NCBI GenBank assembly: GCA_016293205.1
Contig: JAEDES010000018.1
Span: 1-24,260 of the forward strand
Origin: Bacilli bacterium
GTDB lineage: Bacteria; Bacillota_I; Bacilli_A; RF39; UBA660
Direction: 5' to 3'
Length of the DNA stretch: 24,260 nt
The notes beneath the pieces are model-generated. The model saw only the letters and a list, made by a program, of their open reading frames with translations, had not been told where the DNA came from and did no database searches. Made by a program: the position numbers and the translations under genes. Shown here in pieces: positions 7,535 to 16,200 of the stretch (position 1 is the first letter of the stretch; the number at the start of each line of letters is the position of its first letter).

Positions 7535-8766
7535 AAAAGAGAAATACAAAACATGAAAAACGATTAAAACGATTAGTAATAACATGTCTTTTATGTGCTA
7601 TTATCTTATCAGTATCAACTTATGCATGGTTTATTGGTATGAAAACTGTTAGCGTTAATGCTTTCGAAGTAAATATCAAAACAACTGAAAGTTTAATGTT
7701 ATCATTAGACGGAAAAAACTGGACTTATGATGTAACAATTGATAAAAATTCAATTAGCCCAGCTTCTTATACAGGAAATCAAAACTCTTGGGGTGGAGAT
7801 GCAGGACTTATTCCAATGTCATCAATTGGAAAAATTAATACAACTAAAAATAAAATGACTCTATTTGAAAAAGGTAGTTTAACTGCTACAGACGGTGGTT
7901 ATAGACTATTAGCTAGTGAAGTAACAAACACTGCTGAAAAAGAAGAAGATGGATATGTTGCTTTTGACTTATTCATTAGAAACTTATCAGGAGATGCTTA
8001 CTATGAAGCTTTAGGTGAAAATGAAGAAGCAATTTACTTAACACCTGAATCAAAAGTTACTGTTGCAGATGCTGGAAAAGTAAATGCAGGTATTGAAAAC
8101 TCAGTTCGTGTAGCTTTCGCTCAAATCGGACGTGTTCAAAACTATACAAATGAAACAGGATCTGATCAAGAAGCTAAAGTTGTTCAAGATATTACTTGTG
8201 CAACTGCTGGTAAAGTAACTGGAATCTGTGCAAACAGAGATGCAACTATCTGGGAACCAAATGATACAAAACACGTACAAAACGCAATTAACTGGTATAC
8301 TCAATCTTGTAAGAAAAGAAAAACTGATGATGGAACATATTTAGGAACTGCTTGTAATGAAATTAAAGATGGTTCTGCTTATGTTACTAATGCAGTAGCT
8401 AAAGCAATTACTGCTGGTGGAACAGACGTATATGATGGATCAGTTTACAATGGATATGATGGAAATGTTGGATCTGGTAAAAACTTATTTGCTGTAGATA
8501 CATTTACAGATTCAGAAAAAGATTTAAAAGGAACTGCTCGTCCAACATTCATGACATTAGCTCCAAACAGTATTACAAAAGTTAGAGTTTATGTATATAT
8601 TGAAGGACAAGACGTAGATAACTATGACTTTGCTTCATTAGGACAAGCAATTAAAGTTAACTTTGGATTCACTAAAGAACGTTACTATGGTGAAGATGTT
8701 GATTACGATGGAAATCCTGAATTACCTAAAGGATTACAATCAAGAACACATGAAGCTAACAGTTAA
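7531..8766 (+). CDS. SipW-type secreted fibre-like subunit A
   Basis: 411 residues with a lysine/arginine-rich N-terminus, a hydrophobic segment (14-30) and the motif STYAWF (29-34), the hallmark of signal peptides cut by SipW/ER-type signal peptidases. The mature region is beta-rich, with the signature motifs VRVAFAQIGRV, ATIWEPNDTKHV and APNSITKVRVYVYIEGQD (IEGQD 357-361). Four cysteines in the middle (ITC, GIC, QSC, TAC contexts) match four in the next protein and could form two disulfides. It has no LPXTG anchor. Codon choice (CGT for Arg, many AAC and TTC) suggests high expression, as expected for a major structural subunit. TasA and camelysin are the best-known SipW-dependent fibre proteins, but overall similarity to them is limited; fibre formation is inference. 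Confidence 0.82.
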   Translation: MKKRNTKHEKRLKRLVITCLLCAIILSVSTYAWFIGMKTVSVNAFEVNIKTTESLMLSLDGKNWTYDVTIDKNSISPASYTGNQNSWGGDAGLIPMSSIGKINTTKNKMTLFEKGSLTATDGGYRLLASEVTNTAEKEEDGYVAFDLFIRNLSGDAYYEALGENEEAIYLTPESKVTVADAGKVNAGIENSVRVAFAQIGRVQNYTNETGSDQEAKVVQDITCATAGKVTGICANRDATIWEPNDTKHVQNAINWYTQSCKKRKTDDGTYLGTACNEIKDGSAYVTNAVAKAITAGGTDVYDGSVYNGYDGNVGSGKNLFAVDTFTDSEKDLKGTARPTFMTLAPNSITKVRVYVYIEGQDVDNYDFASLGQAIKVNFGFTKERYYGEDVDYDGNPELPKGLQSRTHEANS

Positions 8767-8781
8767 TTAAAAAAATATTTT

Positions 8782-8809
8782 ATCAGGACTTCTTAATGAA
8801 GTCCCTGAT
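8782..8809 (+). other. Intercistronic RNA hairpin without T-run
   Basis: ATCAGGACTTC (8782-8792) pairs with GAAGTCCCTGAT (8798-8809), one bulged C, loop TTAAT; flanking ATATTTT and AAAATAT can extend the stem. Only two T's follow, so a processing or mRNA-stabilising role is more likely than termination. Confidence 0.65.
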
Positions 8810-8831
8810 TTAAAAATATATAGGAGGAAAA

Positions 8832-10133
8832 ATGAAAAGAAATAGCAAGAAAAACAAAAAAATAAGAAATCTTGTGCTTGTATGTACATTAACAGCTATT
8901 CTTTTAACAGTATCAACATATGCATGGTTTATTGGTATGAAAACTGTTAAAGTTAATGAATTCGAAGTTAAAATTGCTACTACAGAAGGTCTATTCTTAT
9001 CAATGAACGGTGTAGATTGGTCATATAACTTAGATGCTAAAAATGCTGCTGCATACACAGGAAACGCAAACCAATGGTTAACTGGAAGCAAAGAAGGATT
9101 AATTCCAGTATCTACAGTTGGTGATTTAGATAAAACTTCATCAAGAATGAAGCTTTATGAAAAAGGTAGTTTAACAACTACTAAAGGTGGATATAGACTA
9201 TTAGCTAGCCGAGTTAATAACTATACAAATAAAGTTAAAATCTCAGAACAAGAATATAATGAATTTGTTGAAGGTGATGGATATGTTGCATTTGACTTAT
9301 TCGTTAAAAACTTATCTGGAGATGAATACTATGTTGAAAATAATGTAGATAATGAAGAAGCTATCTACTTAACATATGATTCAACTGTAACAGTAGGACA
9401 AGGTGGTTCTGCTGAATCAGGAATTCAAAACTCAGTTCGTGTAGCTTTCACTCAAATCGGACGTGTAATCGCTACTACTACTGATCAAGCAAAAATTACA
9501 GGAATTAACTGTACTGGAGATGAAAATCCTAGAGAAGATACAGCTGTAACAGGAATTTGTAGAAATGCAACTATTTGGGAACCAAATGACACAAAACACG
9601 TTGCAAATGCAATTAACTGGTACAAAAAATCTTGTTTAAAAAGAACAGGAACAGCTTCTACATTTACTTATGCTGATAGCGATAACGCTTGTGGTACAGT
9701 AGTAGATGGAACAGCTTCACCAACATATGCAATCGCTAATCCATTAGAAGTAGGTTCATTTGTTGATGTATACGATGGAACAAACTTCAATGGATTTGAT
9801 GGAAATACTCAAGCATATGCAACTTATGCATCATCAGATAGTAAAGAAACTGCTAAATTAGTTGATTATGATTATTTCACAGATACTGAAAAATCTGCAA
9901 GAGGAAATGCTCGTAATAAATTTATGACATTAGCTCCAAACAGTATCACTAAATTAAGAGTTTATATCTATCTTGAAGGACAAGATATCGATAACTATGA
10001 TTTCGCACAATTAGGAAAAACTATCAAAGTTAACTTCGGATTCACTAAAGAAAGATTTACTGATGATCAAGGTAACGCTGATGGATTTGACTACAATGGA
10101 CCAGCTTTAGTTACTGGTGACGATAACGCGTAA
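8832..10133 (+). CDS. SipW-type secreted fibre-like subunit B (paralogue of A)
   Basis: 433 residues, clearly a tandem duplicate of the preceding gene: basic N-terminus, hydrophobic segment (about 13-29), STYAWFIGMKTV, the same four-cysteine core (GINC, GIC, KSC, NAC contexts), IWEPNDTKHV with NAINWY just after it, and the C-terminal APNSITKLRVYIYLEGQD...IKVNFGFTKERF (LEGQD at 381-385). The differences are concentrated in insertions between conserved blocks, for example after LASRVNN and after the third cysteine. A strong AGGAGG ribosome site precedes the ATG. The two copies may alternate or co-assemble in one fibre. Codon choice again suggests high expression. Export by the signal peptidases encoded downstream is inferred from the shared motif and co-location. 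Confidence 0.82.
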   Translation: MKRNSKKNKKIRNLVLVCTLTAILLTVSTYAWFIGMKTVKVNEFEVKIATTEGLFLSMNGVDWSYNLDAKNAAAYTGNANQWLTGSKEGLIPVSTVGDLDKTSSRMKLYEKGSLTTTKGGYRLLASRVNNYTNKVKISEQEYNEFVEGDGYVAFDLFVKNLSGDEYYVENNVDNEEAIYLTYDSTVTVGQGGSAESGIQNSVRVAFTQIGRVIATTTDQAKITGINCTGDENPREDTAVTGICRNATIWEPNDTKHVANAINWYKKSCLKRTGTASTFTYADSDNACGTVVDGTASPTYAIANPLEVGSFVDVYDGTNFNGFDGNTQAYATYASSDSKETAKLVDYDYFTDTEKSARGNARNKFMTLAPNSITKLRVYIYLEGQDIDNYDFAQLGKTIKVNFGFTKERFTDDQGNADGFDYNGPALVTGDDNA

Positions 10134-10176
10134 TCAAAAATCAAAAGCGTAATATAAAAATTTATTAATTAGAACC

Positions 10177-10209
10177 AAGGTAATGTCGTCGTAACTGAGG
10201 CGTTACCTT
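10177..10209 (+). terminator. Possible partial terminator or stabilising hairpin after subunit B
   Basis: AAGGTAATG (10177-10185) pairs with CGTTACCTT (10201-10209), one G-T pair, with a 15-base loop. Only an interrupted T tract (CTTTGTTTG) follows, so partial read-through is expected, which would lower expression of downstream genes relative to the two subunits. Confidence 0.5.
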
Positions 10210-10218
10210 TGTTTGAAT

Positions 10219-10228
10219 AAAGGCGGTG
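10219..10228 (+). promoter_or_regulatory. Ribosome binding site fixing a GTG start
   Basis: AAAGGCGGTG differs from the full consensus AAAGGAGGTG by one base and lies five bases before GTG 10234. It argues against the in-frame TTG at 10213. Confidence 0.65.
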
Positions 10229-10233
10229 TTTTA

Positions 10234-11367
10234 GTGGCAAATACTAAAAAAACTAGCACCAAAAAACCTTACAAAAACAACACAAAAACAAAAAAAGTTA
10301 AGAAAGAAAATATAAAAGAAGAAAAAACAACAAGAAAGATTAATAAAAAATTAACTACAATCGTAGCTTTTCTTTTTGCTGTTCTATTTATATTTTCTTC
10401 TTATGCTTGGTTTTCAACAAACTTAAATGTTAATATTAGAACATTTAAAATGTCAGTAAGTAGAGATAGTGATTTACAAATATCATTTGATGGTATTAAC
10501 TATGACTATACAATTGAATTAACAAGAGATTTACTTGTAAATACACTACAAGATACATATCCAAATCATATTAGTCAGTATGCTGGAAATGGATTTATTC
10601 CAGTATCAAGTCCAGGTATTACTAATCCTAATTCACATTTATTTGATATGTATGAAACCAGTGGAATTCTATATAAAAAGAAAAAAGCAGACGATGGATT
10701 TATCTACACAGGACTAGCTGAAGAAACAGAACGTAGAACATATAATTCATATATTGCATTTGATATTTTTATAAAGAATAGAACAGGATCTCCTAAGCCT
10801 GATAATCTATATTTAAAACCAACAACATCAATCGTTGCTGCTGATGAAGATATGGAAGAAGAAATGTTAGGATTAGTAAATTCATTTAGACTAGGAGTAG
10901 TAAAAGTAGGTGGAGCACCACTTACTGCATCTGCAAACGAAGTTCAAAACTTGACATGTAATAATGATTGTAGATCTATTATTTATGAACCAAATAGTAA
11001 AGAACATACAGCAATGTCAATTGAAAGAGCAAAAAAATATGATATTGAATTAGAAGACGGATTTAAGTTCCCAACATATGCTTTATCAAAAGAAGGGGGA
11101 CCTTACTATGTAAAAGAATCTGTTTCTGGTTCACCATATATGAATACAAATGCACCATATCTATCATTTCAAGATACAATAACTGAAGAAAATTTAAATG
11201 ATCCATTATTCCCAATAATAAGTGGAGTTACTAAAATAAGAATATATGTATGGATTGAAGGACAAGATATTGATAGTTTAGAAACAAATTCTCATGGAGC
11301 AGATGTTAATATATCAATCGACTTTATTAAAGACAATGCTGGATATGAAGAATTTGAAGGAATGTAA
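10234..11367 (+). CDS. SipW-type secreted fibre-like subunit C (divergent)
   Basis: 377 residues from GTG. A long lysine/threonine-rich cytoplasmic leader (residues 1-40) precedes the hydrophobic segment (41-56) and SSYAWF (55-60). The mature domain is a diverged relative of subunits A and B: SVSRDSDLQISFDG corresponds to their TTEGLFLSMNG, the pair LTC/DC followed by IIYEPNSKEH corresponds to IWEPNDTKH, and VTKIRIYVWIEGQD (341-345) matches the shared C-terminal signature. Only two of the four cysteines remain. The unusually long positive N-terminus may delay or direct targeting. Lower expression is likely, from the preceding hairpin and less biased codons. It may be a minor, tip or adaptor subunit (inference). 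Confidence 0.8.
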   Translation: MANTKKTSTKKPYKNNTKTKKVKKENIKEEKTTRKINKKLTTIVAFLFAVLFIFSSYAWFSTNLNVNIRTFKMSVSRDSDLQISFDGINYDYTIELTRDLLVNTLQDTYPNHISQYAGNGFIPVSSPGITNPNSHLFDMYETSGILYKKKKADDGFIYTGLAEETERRTYNSYIAFDIFIKNRTGSPKPDNLYLKPTTSIVAADEDMEEEMLGLVNSFRLGVVKVGGAPLTASANEVQNLTCNNDCRSIIYEPNSKEHTAMSIERAKKYDIELEDGFKFPTYALSKEGGPYYVKESVSGSPYMNTNAPYLSFQDTITEENLNDPLFPIISGVTKIRIYVWIEGQDIDSLETNSHGADVNISIDFIKDNAGYEEFEGM

Positions 11368-11389
11368 TTGTGAGGGGAATGGTGATGCT

Positions 11390-11554
11390 ATGAAAAAAGT
11401 AAAAGAAAAAAAAGAAGAAAATAAAGTAAATTTTGACTTATCAACATTAACATTAGAAGAGTTAGTAGAAGTATATGAAAATATTAAAATATTTATAGAT
11501 TATTTAGAAGAAAGTAAAATCGAAATAGAAGAAAAGGGTAAAGAAAATGAATAG
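11390..11554 (+). CDS. Small charged helical protein, unknown
   Basis: 54 residues from ATG 11390: lysine/glutamate-rich start, then an amphipathic LTLEELVEVYENIKIFIDYLEES and an acidic tail. No signal or membrane segment, so it should stay in the cytoplasm. The ATG has GGTGAT four bases upstream. The frame is open further upstream, but that part overlaps the end of the preceding gene and has no ribosome site. It ends eight bases inside the next gene, so the two are likely translated together and may bind one another. I do not recognise a family. Confidence 0.65.
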   Translation: MKKVKEKKEENKVNFDLSTLTLEELVEVYENIKIFIDYLEESKIEIEEKGKENE

Positions 11555-13175
11555 TAATTTTTTAGAATTCATAAATAAAGATATTGAAGGTAAAAAGAAT
11601 TTACTTCAATCTTTGCCAACTCGTACTAAAACCAATAAAAAAGCCTTCAATAAAGAAATTGAAGGAATACTTGCAAAATATCAAGAATATGAAGCTAATA
11701 TTTATAAGTATATAACTGTAAAAGCTAAATCTATTGATATTAAAGACTCTCCTAAATCTTTAGAACAAACTAAAGAAAGAGTAGTGGCATTAGAACGCGT
11801 TAAATTTCTTCTAAACCCATCAAATACCTATATTGAAAAAATGGGATTTGATACATTACTATATCAAATAAATAATTATTATACTTTAAACTTTAAATCT
11901 CTAAATGCAATTATTAATGGATTTTTTGATAAATTTGAACTAGCAGGGATCTATTTAAATAGTGATGAATTTGATTATACATGTTATGTACATGAATATA
12001 TGGATTCATATTTAGAAGTTCGTGTTAGTAAAAATAAAGATTACAAAAGAGTGTCAGAAATATTTGAAAGAATATATTGGATGAATCCAGAAATTATAGA
12101 ACATATTGAACTTAATTTCCGTAGATTAATCAGAAAATATTCTAAACAACTTAATAATTATATTTCAAAACTTCAAAAAGAAGAAAAAGAAAAAAATAAC
12201 ATCTCTAGTTTAAAAGATTGTAATGATAAATTACAAACTGCATACTTAGAATTAGTTACCAGTCAACAAGAATCTATTAAAGATATTATTGAATTATCTA
12301 AAAGTGGTGCTTTTGAAATTGAACATTATTTAGAATCAAGTAAAATAAGAAAACAAGCTTATCAATCATTAATCGCAGATTCAATTAATTTAAATGATCA
12401 CGATAAAATGGATAATATATGTAACGCACTAGAAAAATTAAAAGCGAATATTAATGAACTTAATAATTATCTAGAATTTTTACCATTATTTAATCACTTT
12501 AAAACAACGTATGAGAAACTTATTCCTACTGATGAAAAGCAAAGAAAAACAACTGATTTAAAAGAAATTGAATTAGAAATAGCTAAGAAAGAAAAAGAAC
12601 TTGATAAACTAAATAGAAAGATAGAAGGAGTAGGTCTATTCTTAAATAGAATTCCTTCTAACGTTAAAGATTTAAAAGTAGAATCAGTACTTAAAGCTAA
12701 AGAATTATATGAATTATATAAGAAATATGATGAAGCTTACTTTAATGAAAAAGTTCTATCAGTATTAACAAGTAATATGACTATTTCAGATGTATTAAAT
12801 TTATATTATAGTTTTGATTATTTTCAAAAACTTGCTATTCAAAATGTTTATAAATTAACAAGTTATGAAGAAGTAGTAGAATTAAGTAATAAATTTGATT
12901 TATTTGCAATGGATCCAAACAATGTAATTACTTCAGGATTACCATTATTCCATGAATCAAATGTTGCTAAAATCATTTGTAATAAATACCACTTAAGTAG
13001 TATTTATTTAGAGGAAGAAAACTTAACTATAGATAACTTAAAACCATTATTAAATAAGGTTTATATTATCTTAAGAACTCATATGATTGAAAAGAGTAAA
13101 ATATCATTAAATCAAATATGGTTTATAACAAAAGTTCATAAATTTATGATAGAAAAAGAAAGCAAAGAAAACTAA
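11547..13175 (+). CDS. Cytoplasmic helical/coiled-coil protein, unknown
   Basis: 542 residues with no signal peptide or membrane segment. The composition (Lys, Glu, Leu, Asn, Tyr) and heptad-like stretches, for example residues about 205-225 and 345-365 (EIELEIAKKEKELDKLN), indicate long helices. A middle block with aromatic and acidic residues (DYTCYVHEYMDSYLEVRV, then YWMNPEIIEHIELNFRRL) looks like a conserved globular region. No catalytic motif is evident. It sits between secreted subunits, coupled to the small protein before it and closed by a strong terminator, so a cytoplasmic partner for subunit export or for the membrane machinery is a reasonable guess, not a demonstrated role. Confidence 0.75.
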   Translation: MNSNFLEFINKDIEGKKNLLQSLPTRTKTNKKAFNKEIEGILAKYQEYEANIYKYITVKAKSIDIKDSPKSLEQTKERVVALERVKFLLNPSNTYIEKMGFDTLLYQINNYYTLNFKSLNAIINGFFDKFELAGIYLNSDEFDYTCYVHEYMDSYLEVRVSKNKDYKRVSEIFERIYWMNPEIIEHIELNFRRLIRKYSKQLNNYISKLQKEEKEKNNISSLKDCNDKLQTAYLELVTSQQESIKDIIELSKSGAFEIEHYLESSKIRKQAYQSLIADSINLNDHDKMDNICNALEKLKANINELNNYLEFLPLFNHFKTTYEKLIPTDEKQRKTTDLKEIELEIAKKEKELDKLNRKIEGVGLFLNRIPSNVKDLKVESVLKAKELYELYKKYDEAYFNEKVLSVLTSNMTISDVLNLYYSFDYFQKLAIQNVYKLTSYEEVVELSNKFDLFAMDPNNVITSGLPLFHESNVAKIICNKYHLSSIYLEEENLTIDNLKPLLNKVYIILRTHMIEKSKISLNQIWFITKVHKFMIEKESKEN

Positions 13176-13197
13176 TGAAATTTCATTAGTTTTTTTT
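13170..13197 (+). terminator. Intrinsic terminator after the coiled-coil protein
   Basis: A near-perfect palindrome AACTAATGA...TCATTAGTT (13170-13191) followed by eight T's. It overlaps the stop codon and splits the locus into two transcription units. Confidence 0.9.
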
Positions 13198-13208
13198 GTC
13201 GTTTTTTG

Positions 13209-13237
13209 ATGAAAAAAATATATCAATATGTTATAAT
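13209..13237 (+). promoter_or_regulatory. Promoter of the second fibre-locus transcription unit
   Basis: Extended -10 TGTTATAAT (hexamer 13232-13237) with a weak -35 ATGAAA (13209-13214) at 17 bp. It lies just after the terminator. Confidence 0.6.
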
Positions 13238-13279
13238 AAAAATATTAAGATAGAGTAGAAATAAAGCGAGTGATTTAGT

Positions 13280-16200
13280 ATGATGAAAAATCTATTAACA
13301 AAACTAAAAAACGTATCGAGAGTTAAGTTTATTATAGTATTAGTAGTATTATTACTAGCTGTAACTATTTCACTACCAACTCTTGCTCGTTATAAAAATA
13401 GAATTGATATTGAACATGTTCTTACAACTTTAGGAGCATGGGATGGAACAGTAGCAACATCTTATAAAAAAGGTGATGGTACTAAAGATAATCCTTATTT
13501 AATATCAAATGCAAATGAATTTGCATACTTCTTAAAAGAATTAGAAAATTCAACATACAAAGGAAAATATGTAAAACTAGATAAAGATATTGTTATTAAT
13601 AATGGCGTATTTAAGTATGAAAATACTACATCTTCTTATACATTAGGAGATAAAACAGTATACTTAAAACCATATACAAATGAGTTATATGAAACTCAAG
13701 AATTAACAAATTCACCTTTATCTACAATAAACCAATTAAGTAGTATAAATAACTTTGAAGGATACTTCGATGGTGATTATAATTCAATTTATGGATTATA
13801 CATGACTAGTGAAGAACAAGATTTAGCTTTATTTAAAAATCTATCAGGAACAGTAGAAAACCTATATTTAGAAAATACATTTATTTATGGAGGAGCAAAC
13901 ACTACATCTCTTGCAGCAAATACATCTAATGCTACAGTAAAAGATATCTTCGTAAATGGATATGTAGTAGGAACAAAAGATGATTACAGTGAAGTTCAAG
14001 TTTTTGAAATGCAAGATTTAGAATTTATAAAAAATCAAAATAACTACACTGCAACAATTGACTTACCTCAAGTAAATATAAATAATTATACAAATATTAA
14101 ATTAAAAGGAACTTATACATCAACAGATGAAAATGAAGTACTTTTATTAAATGAAGTTCAAATTCCTCATGGTGATTTTGAATTAGACTTTGGAACAGAA
14201 GTAAGATATTCAATCATGTTAAGAGTAAAAGATAAAGTTAATTCAACAATTAATTTCACAAATCTAAAATATGAAGTAACATACAATACATCATATGCAT
14301 CAGGAATACTTGGAAGAGTAAGTAATTCAAATATTAAAAACTTAATTAATAAAGCAAACGTTGAAGGAAATAATACATCCGGATTAATCTCAGTATTAGA
14401 AAAAACTAATCTAGAAAATGCCTATAATACAGGAATGATTAAAGGTACAAATGCTGCAGGATTAATTCATAAGATTAATAATTCAACAAGTACAATTAAT
14501 AAAGTGTATAATGCAGGAACATTAAGTGGAACCTCAACAAATGCTTTCTTTAATGAAGTTACATACTCACAAGTTACTTTATCTAATTCATTTAACACAG
14601 TACAAACAAATGCCACATATCAAACAAAAGAATCAAATGTAGTATTTACAAATGTGTCTGATGTAAACTCAAATCTAGATAATGTAACAACAAAAACTTT
14701 AGATGAGCTAAAAGATAAAGAATATTTAACAAAAACTTTATTATTTAACGAATATGTAGATGATCCATCAACAGGAGAATGGATTTATGAATCAGATTAT
14801 TTACCAATCTTATACTTTGATGATTTAAATAATCCAGTAGCAAATCTAACAGTTGGAACATATAATTGGCAAGATTTAGGATTTGAACCTAAGAAAGTTT
14901 ACTTCACTGATGCAACAGCATTCCAAATCTCATCTGCTAATAATTTAAATCCAATTAAAGAAGGTGGAGCATACTACTATATTCATAAGAGCAAAACACC
15001 TTTAACAAAAGAAGAAATGTTAGCTATTCAAGAGTGGACACCATATGAAAGTATTGTTAATCTTACAGAAGAGGGTTATTACACAATCTATGTAAAAGCT
15101 CAAGATACATTAGATAATACTTATTATGTAAATAGTGAATTAATCGTTTTAGATTTAAATCCACCAGTAGCAGCAATAACAATGAATGATAAAAAATTCT
15201 CATCATTTAAAGATAACTTATCAAACATTAATATTGCCGAAGAAACAAAAATTAATATTACAGTAGAAGATAAATACTCTGAAGTAAAAGAATTAAAATA
15301 CTATATTTCAAATATCTTTTTAACAGAACAAGAACTTAAAGATTTAGATACAAATCTATGGCAAGATAATGCTGAAATAACTCTAAATTCTCAAGGAACA
15401 TATGTAGTAAATGTTAAAACAACTGATGAATTTGATCACACTGCATATTTTAATACAGATTACATTGTATTTGGAGGATTTGAAGAAACTCTAAACTTAG
15501 GTAGAGAATCAAATACATATGATAAATTAAATATCACAAGTAATTCATTAGTAACATATAACTTCTCATATCAAGATCAAACTAAATATGAAGAAGGATT
15601 AAATAATAACTTAATTACAAATGTATTACTACCAAAGAATACAAAACTTACATTAATAAATAATAATACTAATGAAGTATATACATATATAGTTCCAACT
15701 AGCGAAGATAATTACAATTATCAAACTAATAACTATGCAACATATCCATTAGATTTATTTACAAGAGTCGGTCAAACCGATAATACAAAAGTATTTGATC
15801 ATAAGGCATTTATCAATGAAGCTACTAAGAATATTTCAATTCTAATTGATTTCAAAAATGCTGAAATATCTAATAACTTTACATTAAATACATACTTAGA
15901 AATGAGAAATCCTAACGAAATAATTCTTACAACATTAAAATCAACTATAAAACCAGTAAATGTTTATAAAGATAATAGCTTATCATTAGTATTAAATAAA
16001 CTTAATGCAACAGAAACAATTAGTTATCATAAAACAACCGTTACTGAAGTAGATTTAGAATCATATATTAATTTTAATACAGTTAATAATGAGACAATAT
16101 ATGATACAACAACAAATAATAAATCATTAGGAATTGCAATTAGATTAGTAAATTCAAATGATGAAATAGTTTCTAAGAAATATCTAAAAAATGTATTATT

